31,319 nucleotides of DNA, taken from NCBI RefSeq assembly GCF_946479715.1, contig NZ_CAMLHF010000043.1, forward strand, positions 1 through 31,319. Direction: 5' to 3'. The notes beneath the pieces are model-generated. The model had not been told where the DNA came from, searched no databases, and was given only the letters and a program-made list of their open reading frames with translations. This stretch comes from an uncultured Pedobacter sp. (lineage in GTDB: Bacteria > Bacteroidota > Bacteroidia > Sphingobacteriales > Sphingobacteriaceae). Positions 1 through 7,346 of the stretch are shown here, piece after piece (positions within the stretch are counted from its first letter, which is position 1; each line of letters opens with the position of its first letter). A program made the position numbers and the translations under genes.

Positions 1-820
1 CTTGCTCGGGGAAATGCATCAGAATATCTTGACGTTCATGTTCAGCAATTTCGTTTATCCCTTTACGCCAGGCCTTATCAACCTGTGTAAGCATATTTGA
101 TTGCGGATTGCTTGTTGTGTCAGACAATGCCTGTATGCGTGGCTTGTTTTCTCCGCCGGCCATCCAGTATACACCTTTGTTAAACCAGGTAAAACTCATC
201 ATTAATGCAGTAAATGCCATGATGATTGCTATAATGATGGAATAAAAGCCGAGTACATTATGAAGGTCATAGTTTACCCGTTTAAATTTTGCCTGCCATT
301 TTATTTTAAAGCTCTGCTCGCGTGTTTTTTTAGTCCATTTCTTTGGCCACCATAATATGAGTCCGCTTATTAGAAGAAGAAAGAAGATAAAAGTACCCCA
401 TCCAACAACCTGATGCCCTATTTTTTCAGGTAACCAGAAATTAAAATGGCCCTCTTCAAAAAAATGAAAAATATCTTCATGATCAACCATGGCAACCACC
501 TCCGAGGTATATGGATTTACGTACACAATAGAGTCTGACTCATGTATAGTGATCTGCGCAGTGCGGTTTTCTCCATAATACCAAATTGATTCTGGCTGTT
601 TGGCAGGCAACAGTTTTTGAACCGACTTATAAAGTACAGATGGAGGTAGAAACTCATCGCTTTCGTTTGATTTTTCAGTATGAAACCAAGGAGAGCTCAA
701 GCTCTTAATTTCCTGTTTAAATACTAATACGCAACCTGTAATACTTAGTACAAATACTACGATTCCCGAAGCTAGTCCCAACCATAAATGAAACCATGCA
801 TTGATTTTTTTGAACGTCAT
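1..820 (-). CDS. PepSY-associated TM helix protein (XusC-like), partial
   Basis: The reading frame is open to the left edge, so the C-terminus is missing; 273 codons are visible from an ATG at 820. The N-terminus has the PepSY_TM signature: a first membrane helix at about residues 8-34 with WFHLWLG and a following TGCVLVFKQEI. A periplasmic loop follows, then a helix near VVGWGTFIFFLLLISG and another after YDLHNVLGFY. Members of this family are inner-membrane proteins found beside TonB receptors and are thought to help reduce or release iron from siderophores; that role is inferred here. It is the last visible gene of the receptor-lipoprotein unit, 79 bp after the DUF4374 gene, and corresponds in position to XusC of the Bacteroides xenosiderophore system. 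Histidines in the helices could bind heme or metal, but this is not proven. Confidence 0.85.
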   Translation of the reverse strand, partial: MTFKKINAWFHLWLGLASGIVVFVLSITGCVLVFKQEIKSLSSPWFHTEKSNESDEFLPPSVLYKSVQKLLPAKQPESIWYYGENRTAQITIHESDSIVYVNPYTSEVVAMVDHEDIFHFFEEGHFNFWLPEKIGHQVVGWGTFIFFLLLISGLILWWPKKWTKKTREQSFKIKWQAKFKRVNYDLHNVLGFYSIIIAIIMAFTALMMSFTWFNKGVYWMAGGENKPRIQALSDTTSNPQSNMLTQVDKAWRKGINEIAEHERQDILMHFPEQ

Positions 821-857
821 TTATTAAGCCAGAGTTTAGTTTTAATGTAAATGAAAT

Positions 858-890
858 TATACTCCCAGAGCTCTTGAATCTGAGAGTATA
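858..890 (-). other. Intercistronic stem-loop before the PepSY gene
   Basis: TATACTC pairs with GAGTATA (7 bp), followed by a C/A mismatch and CAGA/TCTG (4 bp) around a 9-nt loop. No T-run follows on the minus strand, so it is a poor terminator. It could be a processing or 3' stabilising element that lets the abundant lipoprotein be made in excess of the membrane protein. That role is inference. Confidence 0.45.
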
Positions 891-899
891 AAGTAGAAA

Positions 900-2111
900 T
901 TATTTTATTTTCTCAAGACGGGTCAATCCACTAACACCTTCTAATTTAGCACCACGGGTTACAGACCCAGTACCTATGTTATATTGATAGATATAGAAAC
1001 CATCAACTGTATTAGCCGCAATGGATACGATACCGTTTTCTACAAGCACATTTTCTGAGAAAGAGCCACTAAGACTTTTTGGAATATTGATCTTTGTTTT
1101 AGTTTGGTTAGCAACATCAATAACATAATAATCAGTCATGTATGCACTACCATATGATGCTGAGCCTGTGATCTGTGTTTTGTCAAGGATTTTGGTAATT
1201 GCTTTCCCGTTCCCAATGTAAAATAAGCCAAGCGCTTCTTCTTTGTTTCTATCTGTAAGTTCATAGAAGTAATCAGGATCTATTTGAGTAGCACCACCTT
1301 TTACTCTGTAAATACCAAAAGGTGCATTTTTGTTAGCCGATGTCCAGATGTTTGGAGAAGCTAAGAAGTATGCTACTCCATTTTCTGTAAATGAGGCAGA
1401 CATATTCATTGTATAATGCTGAGGTAGGGTAAAGCGAGAATCCTGAGTAACCGTAATGTTGTTCATTGCAGGGTAATCCATTGTTGCCAGATAAGTTACT
1501 CCTTCAGAGATGTCGTCGCTGTTTCTGTTTTGGGTATAAGTTAGGTAGAACTTCTCACCAATAAAGGCGGCATTGTAACCCCAGAAATAATGATCGGCTT
1601 TTAATCCTGGAACATTAATTTTTCCACTGGCTGTAATTGCCATGGTTTCAACATTCAGAATTGCGTACTCAAATTGTATAGCTGAATTACTACTGAACAA
1701 TACCAGGGTTTTATCATCTTTCCATTTGTAGAAACTTGAGTAATATGCCCAACTGATCTGGGTAAATGGAATCTCCTTAATGAGGGTATTCGTTTTATTA
1801 TTCGAAGTATATTTAACTAGGTTACCAGAATCGTTATCAATCCCATAGTAAAAACCATCCTTTGTGGTTAAGGTCGTTAATTTTGTTTCTACGCCATTTC
1901 CTGCGGTGTTTATTGTTCCCGATGTTAAAGAGCCAGTTTGTAAAATATATGTGGCGGCAGGGGTTCCTGATGTTACTCTTAAGCTATAGGTGCTTTCTGT
2001 TACCGGTTCTTCTCCTGATGGTGCTTTATCATCTTTTTTGCAAGAACTGAATCCTGTTATCAATGAGGCTAGACATAATACTGCCATTGATTTCTTAAAT
2101 AGTGTCGACAT
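900..2111 (-). CDS. DUF4374 surface lipoprotein (XusB-like)
   Basis: A 403-residue lipoprotein. The signal peptide ends in FSSC with the lipid cysteine at residue 24, followed directly by KKDDK. This lysine plus paired-aspartate pattern matches the Bacteroidota lipoprotein export signal, so the mature protein should sit on the cell surface. The rest is a repeated beta-strand protein of the DUF4374 type, with segments such as YILQTGSLTSG, GIYRVKGGA and YQYNIGTGS, expected to fold as a beta-propeller. DUF4374 proteins include XusB, which binds ferric siderophores and hands them to its TonB receptor. This gene lies 32 bp after the receptor gene and 79 bp before the PepSY gene, the same order as in xus loci. 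It is a paralogue of the protein at 4623-5870. The ligand is not visible from sequence. Confidence 0.82.
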   Translation of the reverse strand: MSTLFKKSMAVLCLASLITGFSSCKKDDKAPSGEEPVTESTYSLRVTSGTPAATYILQTGSLTSGTINTAGNGVETKLTTLTTKDGFYYGIDNDSGNLVKYTSNNKTNTLIKEIPFTQISWAYYSSFYKWKDDKTLVLFSSNSAIQFEYAILNVETMAITASGKINVPGLKADHYFWGYNAAFIGEKFYLTYTQNRNSDDISEGVTYLATMDYPAMNNITVTQDSRFTLPQHYTMNMSASFTENGVAYFLASPNIWTSANKNAPFGIYRVKGGATQIDPDYFYELTDRNKEEALGLFYIGNGKAITKILDKTQITGSASYGSAYMTDYYVIDVANQTKTKINIPKSLSGSFSENVLVENGIVSIAANTVDGFYIYQYNIGTGSVTRGAKLEGVSGLTRLEKIK

Positions 2112-2143
2112 AATATTGATTTTAAACTTTTATTTTCTTTGAG

Positions 2144-4534
2144 TTATTTAATGAAGTATCGGAGTTTCATAAAGAATGATCTTCCGGGTTTTTGAAGTCT
2201 GAAATTATCGTACGTTAACTCATCAGTAAGGTTCATGCACTCTGCAGATATGTTGTATTTTCCTTTATTGAAAGAGTAAGAGAGGGCTGCATTATGTACA
2301 AGCTGTTGCGGAATCTTATTTTTGGATTCCTGGCTGCCGCGACTTTCCCAGTTCAGATAAAACCAATGAACGTATTGGGTAGACCAGTTAAATTGTATTC
2401 TGGTGCCTTTTTGGAACAAGTCGTTTTTTCCTATTCCTATATTGGCGTTGCCATATAACCATGGTTGATTTGGTATTCTATCTCCAAAAGTCTGATCCGG
2501 AATTGTGGTTCCAGGTTCATATTGCTGATTGTTTTTTGCAGTTTGATAACTTGCATTTACTGAAGCATCCAATAGTTGGTTATAGGAGTAACGGACTTCG
2601 GCTTCAACACCATTAATTTTCGCTTTGCCAATATTATCATAATAAGAGTAAATACCTCCTGTAGGAATGAAGTAAATAAAGTCCTTTGCATTTCTGAAAA
2701 AGTAGCTCGCCTCAACAGCAAAGTGATGCTTGTTAAAAATCTGATCATAATATAGACCTGCATTTATGTTATCACTTTGTTCAGGTCTTAAATCGATATT
2801 TGAGGAAACATCGATTCCGTTACCAAAAAGTTCTTCAGATTCCTGAAGTCTGTAAGCATGTTCATAAGAAACTTTTACACCTGCGTTTGGAATGAACTTA
2901 AATCTTGTTGCCATCCCATAGCCAAAATAATCTTTGCTGGAACGGGTGTCATTCTTCACCCAGCTGTTTTCTGAACTGTAATAAACCGCATCTCTGACAA
3001 AAGAGCTGAAGGCATAATATTTTGCAAATACAGAGGTAGATAAACGATTATCAAGAAGATTTGCCTGGTAAGCTAGTCCAACAATGTTTTTAGTTATGGT
3101 ATTGGGGATATCAAAAGTATTGCTTTGTACCTTGCCTAATTCTTCCCGGCCCGTGCGGCCAAAATGATTAAATGTATAGTTCAGATTAAGGCTTTGCTGA
3201 TCATCAATAGCATAGCTGAAGTTGGTTCTGATGCTCGACGCATTATTCTTGTAATGAAAAATAGATTTCACCCCATTTAGTTCTCCCGCAATCAGATCTT
3301 CACGCCCTTTTCCACCCCAGCCATAAATGTTATTAGCCGTATCGGTAACCTGAGACTTGTTAATAGAAATTGAAGCCGTTGTGTTCATTGTTAGGCCTTT
3401 TAACAGAAAATCCGTTTTCTTGTATTTCAGGGTAGGCATCAAAAAGTTCTCACGATTGTTAACTCCCCCAAAAACTTTGTTCTGACTGGCACCTGTTTGT
3501 ATTTCCTTGTATAAAGAAGAATAAACAAGGCCCAATGTTATTTGATCTGCCCAGGATTTGTTAGTTAATCCGGCATCGAATTGACCCATTGTAGACCGAT
3601 AGGCATCATGAAAGCGTCTGGCATCTTTTTCTACCACCTGACCGTTTTCATTTACTTTTATAGGAGCGTCGTATTTGGGATTATTACGCATCATATAGTC
3701 ATTGTCAGAATAATTGTGGAATCCGCTAACATTAAAGATTATTCCTGTTTTCTGATCTGTAAAACGACCATTTAGGGCCGCCCGGCTTGTGTTAAAAGAA
3801 CCATAACTGTAACTGGCATCCAGGAATTTTGCAGTATGCTGATCTGTTATGATGTTTACTGCGCCACCAAGGGCATCAGCCCCAAGCTCTACGGGAACTA
3901 CGCCCTTGTAGATTTCGATCCTTTCTGCAAGGTTTACAGGTATGTTATTCAGAGACAGAGAGCCGCCAAAGTTTTCCATTGGAATGCCATCTAAAAAGAA
4001 ACGAACCTGTTTGCCAGAAAGCCCGTTTAAGGAGAATTTAAAATCAGAACCTAGGCCACCTTGCTCCCTGATTTTTACCCCTGTGCTTCTGTTTAGAACC
4101 TGATTAAGATCGGCAGTTGTGTTTGCCAGCTTGCGGGTGTCGATTGTATTTACCAAAAAACCAGATTCCTTTAATTCCTGTGATTTAGTTTTTCCGATTA
4201 CATCAACATTAACGAGTTGATGAAGGTCTTTTTTTAATACAAAATCAATTGAAAGCTTTTGGTTTTCCTTTATTGAAACTTGTTTTGATTGGGAAATGTA
4301 ACCCAAATAGGATACTATAATTGTATATGATCCCGGATTAATATCAGTTAATTCAAAATAACCACCTGCATTTGTTAATGTTCCTGTTTTCGTTCCTTTT
4401 ATAAGTATAGATGCACCTGAGATAACTTCGGTGCTGTCTTTAACGTTTCCGGAAATGACTGTTGAGTTTTGTGCAAAAGACTTAAGAGCGAAAGTGGCAA
4501 CTATAAATGTAAAGAGGATTTTATGAATTTGCAT
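2144..4534 (-). CDS. TonB-dependent outer-membrane receptor (XusA-like)
   Basis: A 796-residue receptor. The signal peptide ends near Ala21. A carboxypeptidase-regulatory-like beta-sandwich follows at about 23-105 (VISGNVKD, GYFELTDINPGSY, VSYLGY), then a plug at about 115-230 (LNQVLNRSTGVKIREQGG, FFLDGIPM, IEIYKGVVPVELGADALGG), then a beta-barrel with an aromatic-rich C-terminal strand. There is no N-terminal STN domain, which normally passes a signal to FecR-type proteins, although a sigma/anti-sigma pair lies close by. The partners (two DUF4374 lipoproteins, PepSY protein) point to ferric siderophore or heme uptake, most like XusA. The gene follows a putative ECF-sigma promoter by about 24 bp and probably forms one unit with the next two genes. 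Substrate assignment is inference from context. Confidence 0.88.
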   Translation of the reverse strand: MQIHKILFTFIVATFALKSFAQNSTVISGNVKDSTEVISGASILIKGTKTGTLTNAGGYFELTDINPGSYTIIVSYLGYISQSKQVSIKENQKLSIDFVLKKDLHQLVNVDVIGKTKSQELKESGFLVNTIDTRKLANTTADLNQVLNRSTGVKIREQGGLGSDFKFSLNGLSGKQVRFFLDGIPMENFGGSLSLNNIPVNLAERIEIYKGVVPVELGADALGGAVNIITDQHTAKFLDASYSYGSFNTSRAALNGRFTDQKTGIIFNVSGFHNYSDNDYMMRNNPKYDAPIKVNENGQVVEKDARRFHDAYRSTMGQFDAGLTNKSWADQITLGLVYSSLYKEIQTGASQNKVFGGVNNRENFLMPTLKYKKTDFLLKGLTMNTTASISINKSQVTDTANNIYGWGGKGREDLIAGELNGVKSIFHYKNNASSIRTNFSYAIDDQQSLNLNYTFNHFGRTGREELGKVQSNTFDIPNTITKNIVGLAYQANLLDNRLSTSVFAKYYAFSSFVRDAVYYSSENSWVKNDTRSSKDYFGYGMATRFKFIPNAGVKVSYEHAYRLQESEELFGNGIDVSSNIDLRPEQSDNINAGLYYDQIFNKHHFAVEASYFFRNAKDFIYFIPTGGIYSYYDNIGKAKINGVEAEVRYSYNQLLDASVNASYQTAKNNQQYEPGTTIPDQTFGDRIPNQPWLYGNANIGIGKNDLFQKGTRIQFNWSTQYVHWFYLNWESRGSQESKNKIPQQLVHNAALSYSFNKGKYNISAECMNLTDELTYDNFRLQKPGRSFFMKLRYFIK

Positions 4535-4558
4535 TATTTTAATATTGTGTATTTATAC

Positions 4559-4584
4559 TGTAAGTAGCATAACCACAACTTTCC
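4559..4584 (-). promoter_or_regulatory. Putative ECF-sigma promoter of the receptor unit
   Basis: The plus-strand 15-mer TGTAAGTAGCATAAC (4559-4573) recurs exactly at 6606-6620, upstream of fecR. Beyond it, after 6 bp, lies TTTCC (minus-strand GGAAA), the kind of -35 box that ECF sigma factors read. On the minus strand the order is GGAAA, then GTTATGCTACTTACA, then 24 bp to the receptor start codon. This fits a promoter for the neighbouring sigma factor. No TAnnTTTG element is seen here. Confidence 0.6.
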
Positions 4585-4622
4585 CGAAGGTGAGAAAGCA
4601 AAAAATATTAAAATAATTTATG

Positions 4623-5870
4623 TTAAGGATTTAGCTTATCAATACGCATGATAAAATCAGTATTGCCAGCCAGTTCAAGGCCTTTTTTTAAACTGCCTGT
4701 TTCGATGTTGTACATCCATACAAAGTTGCCTTTAGTACTTGAGTTAACAGCAATATAGGCTATGTTGTCTTTTACAATAACACACTCTCTTCTTGTTCCT
4801 TTATCAAGAGGAAGGTCTAGTTTTCTTAGAACCTTTGCGGCAGCAAGATCAATCAGGTAAAATTCAAAATGAGCGGTACTGTAATGATCACCAAGCCCTT
4901 TAAAAAGATCCTTTCTTTCACTTCTTATAATGGCCTTGTTGTTGCCAAGGTACCACATGCCATAAGCATGGTTTTTTATCACCGATGAAGATATGTTAAT
5001 AAAGTAGCCTTTATCCAGACTTTCCTCTCCCGCCTTAATTCTGAATATTCCGGTCGGCAGATCAGGGCGATTGCCAAGTGCTATCCCCGGGCACGACATG
5101 AAGTAATAATTGTTGTGCTCATCATTAAAAGAATAAGACTGCACGGTGTTTATGCCTCCCGGATAGGTTGAACGGGTATCTTTATCAATCTTTAAAAGAT
5201 TCATTTGGGGATAACCCAACTCGGCAATGTAAGTAGTATCACTCGTTGTGTAATTAGAAGAACTTAATTGCTGATGATAAGTATAACCAATAAAGAGATG
5301 ACTTTTACGCAATTCAACAAAACCAATCGACATAGAAGTGAACTTGCCAGAGGGCTGCGGAATGGCAAGATTGCCCGAAGAGAGCAGGCTCATCTTTCCG
5401 GTTTCGACCAGAACATACTTTGTTTGCTTAAAGTCTTTAATGTCCAAGCCTGTTAATAACAAAGAATCTTTGCCTGCCCAGAAGTAATTTTCTATCGAAA
5501 AATCTTTTAGTGGGATAGATGCAATAGTATGCAAGGAATCATTCTGTATATTGTATTTAGATAGTTGGGCCTTCTTTCTGTTTAAATGATAATAGCTGCC
5601 GTCTTTAACAATGATATCTCTGTCCATTGTTTTTGCATCCAAAATAGCACCCTGTTTTTCAGGTAATATTTTACCACTATCTAGGGTGTTCGTTTCAATA
5701 ATATATTCTTTACCATCTTTTCCAAGAATATAGATGCTGTAATTCTTACCGCCCAGTACATTTGTGTGCTCGGGTTTTTGAGAGCAGGAATAAATGCTTA
5801 GTGATAATATTGCTGCGGCTAATAAAAGAATAACCTTTTTAACAGATTTATATATTGTTTTTTCTTGCAA
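4623..5870 (-). CDS. Second DUF4374-type lipoprotein, co-transcribed with fecR
   Basis: A 415-residue lipoprotein with a long hydrophobic signal ending SIYSC, lipid cysteine at residue 29. The residues after the cysteine are SQKPE, lacking the run of acids that marks surface export, so it may stay facing the periplasm (inference). It aligns along its length with the protein at 900-2111: both have GIFRIKAG/GIYRVKGG, a YLGNNKAI/YIGNGKAI stretch and MYNIETGS/QYNIGTGS. It is therefore a diverged paralogue. The start appears to be TTG at 5870, because no ATG lies in frame before the signal peptide. It begins 18 bp after fecR and so belongs to the regulatory unit rather than the transport unit. A role in ligand sensing or periplasmic binding is possible. 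Confidence 0.75.
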   Translation of the reverse strand: MQEKTIYKSVKKVILLLAAAILSLSIYSCSQKPEHTNVLGGKNYSIYILGKDGKEYIIETNTLDSGKILPEKQGAILDAKTMDRDIIVKDGSYYHLNRKKAQLSKYNIQNDSLHTIASIPLKDFSIENYFWAGKDSLLLTGLDIKDFKQTKYVLVETGKMSLLSSGNLAIPQPSGKFTSMSIGFVELRKSHLFIGYTYHQQLSSSNYTTSDTTYIAELGYPQMNLLKIDKDTRSTYPGGINTVQSYSFNDEHNNYYFMSCPGIALGNRPDLPTGIFRIKAGEESLDKGYFINISSSVIKNHAYGMWYLGNNKAIIRSERKDLFKGLGDHYSTAHFEFYLIDLAAAKVLRKLDLPLDKGTRRECVIVKDNIAYIAVNSSTKGNFVWMYNIETGSLKKGLELAGNTDFIMRIDKLNP

Positions 5871-5888
5871 GGACGGTCTGGGGGTTTA

Positions 5889-6530
5889 TTAGATGCTGAA
5901 CTGATTTATAATTTGTTTTTGTAGCACAGGAGGTAAGTCCATCAGGTTTCTTTCGCTAACTACAATGATCTTATCCTCATCTGTTTTACCATTTAGGATA
6001 ATGTAGGTTTGTCCCATTTTTAAAGATATCTTTTTGTCAGTTCCTTTAAATTTAAGCTCAACATCCTTTTTAGGAGAGATCAGCATACTTCCCGAAAGAT
6101 CAACTGAGCCTGTTGCGTAATTAATCTTGGCAAATGTATTTGGTCCAACAGAAATATTATATCCTTTAGAATCAAGATGTCTTACGCTTATTGCAGAAGT
6201 ATTGTCAACTGATACGAGTTGAGGCGAATCATTTTTTGTTTTTAATGTAAATGGATAAAAACCAAGAACTATTAATCCTAAAACAAATGACGCAGCAACT
6301 GCACCTTTCCAAAATGAAAACGAATGGCTTTTGGTAGTGCGTTCTTTGGGAAGCACAGGAGCTATTTCATTCCAAATAGACGCCTTATGTTCCACCTTGT
6401 TCTCACCGATAGGAAGATCAAGCTCTTCTGCAAAATCATCTGTAAACAGCCAATCCTCTACCGCTTTGCGTTCCTCTTTGGTGCACTCATCTCTATGGTA
6501 TCTCTCTATCAGTTCTTGATTGATATTCAT
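5889..6530 (-). CDS. Short FecR-like anti-sigma factor
   Basis: A 213-residue protein. The cytoplasmic N-terminus (about 1-70) has the anti-sigma pattern of Bacteroidota FecR proteins: LIERYHRDECTKEERKAVEDW. One membrane helix lies at about 75-94, followed by a periplasmic beta-rich part with a weak FecR-domain likeness. Bacteroidota FecR proteins are usually well over 300 residues and end in a DUF4974 domain that contacts the receptor's STN domain. This protein stops early and seems to lack that domain, matching the receptor's lack of STN. It lies between the sigma gene and the second DUF4374 gene, with a putative ECF promoter about 75 bp upstream. Expected role: hold or activate the sigma factor at 6650-7195 according to substrate. 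Confidence 0.72.
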   Translation of the reverse strand: MNINQELIERYHRDECTKEERKAVEDWLFTDDFAEELDLPIGENKVEHKASIWNEIAPVLPKERTTKSHSFSFWKGAVAASFVLGLIVLGFYPFTLKTKNDSPQLVSVDNTSAISVRHLDSKGYNISVGPNTFAKINYATGSVDLSGSMLISPKKDVELKFKGTDKKISLKMGQTYIILNGKTDEDKIIVVSERNLMDLPPVLQKQIINQFSI

Positions 6531-6605
6531 AATGGCTACAGTTACCTAAATTATAGGTCTCTTTGGTAAAAGTAATATAAACTTATATAAAATTAGCTCT
6601 TTAAA

Positions 6606-6632
6606 TGTAAGTAGCATAACACCGTAATTTCC
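6606..6632 (-). promoter_or_regulatory. Putative ECF-sigma promoter of the fecR unit
   Basis: This is the second copy of TGTAAGTAGCATAAC (6606-6620), followed after 7 bp by TTTCC (6628-6632), which is GGAAA on the minus strand. It lies in the 119-bp gap between the sigma gene and fecR. The leader would be about 75 nt. The 1-bp difference in spacing from the copy at 4559 means the exact -35 assignment is uncertain, but the repeat itself is exact. Confidence 0.6.
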
Positions 6633-6649
6633 GTAAGCGTTATTGAAAA

Positions 6650-7195
6650 TTAATTATTATAGGGAGCAAGTTTAATTTTAAGCACGCTCATTGCTTTGGT
6701 AATATGATATTCTACCGCACGTTCTGTGATTAAAAGAGCAGAGGCAATTTCTTTATTGCTAAGCCCTTGCTCGCGGCTCATCTTGTAAACTCTTTTGCAT
6801 TGGCACGGCAACGTATCTACAAGGATATTTACCTTTTCTTTAAGATTGTTAAATAAAACATGCTCTTCGGTGCAGTTACTGGATGAACATTCATATTGCA
6901 TTTTTATGGTTACATGCTTTTGTCTGCTAACTTTATTTCTGATGTATTCGAAAGTTTTAAACTTGGCAGACCTGATCAGATAGTTGCTTACTTTTTCCAA
7001 TTCAAGCTCGTGGCGTCTTTCCCAAAGTGACTTGAAGATATCCTGAACCATCTCTTTTGCCGGTTCTATTTCGCGGATATTGTTGTAGCAAACGGCATAG
7101 ACTTTTTCCCAATACAGATTATACACGGTTTCGAACGCTTGTTCGTCGATCCGGAGAGGATTGGTGCAGTAATCTGTAGCTTTTCTGTCTGACAA
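6650..7195 (-). CDS. ECF RNA polymerase sigma factor, FecI-like
   Basis: A 181-residue group IV sigma-70 factor. Region 2 is at about 20-90 (LYWEKVYAVCYN, AKEMVQDIFKSLWERR, KTFEYIRNK). Region 4 is at about 130-175 and ends in a helix-turn-helix (GLSNKEIASALLITERAVEYHI). The start is TTG at 7195: there is an in-frame stop upstream with no ATG between, and the first internal ATG would remove part of region 2. A promoter-like pair at 7221-7253 gives about a 20-nt leader. It is followed by fecR and the uptake genes and most likely directs their transcription from the repeated motif at 4559 and 6606. Confidence 0.9.
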   Translation of the reverse strand: MSDRKATDYCTNPLRIDEQAFETVYNLYWEKVYAVCYNNIREIEPAKEMVQDIFKSLWERRHELELEKVSNYLIRSAKFKTFEYIRNKVSRQKHVTIKMQYECSSSNCTEEHVLFNNLKEKVNILVDTLPCQCKRVYKMSREQGLSNKEIASALLITERAVEYHITKAMSVLKIKLAPYNN

Positions 7196-7220
7196 TGCCC
7201 TGGCGTTTTGTGATTCGGGG

Positions 7221-7253
7221 CAAATATAGCTTATTTAGACTTGTTATAAACAA
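7221..7253 (-). promoter_or_regulatory. Promoter of the ECF sigma gene
   Basis: On the minus strand TTG (7251-7253) is separated by 22 bp from TATATTTG (7221-7228), a full match to the Bacteroidota -7 consensus TAnnTTTG. Transcription would start near 7215, about 20 nt before the TTG start codon. This suggests the sigma gene is read by the primary sigma factor, with the repeated motif reserved for its targets. Confidence 0.55.
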
Positions 7254-7346
7254 TGTAGTGAAGAATTATTTCAAGTAATAGAATAATTCATTAAAACAGA
7301 AGTATAATTCATTGTTTGGAGCAAGGTAACACACTAATTTAGATTT

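Noticed and set aside
6324..6569. Plus-strand open frames opposite fecR
   Set aside because: They are antisense to a gene whose anti-sigma N-terminus and membrane helix are clear; no promoter or start context supports them.
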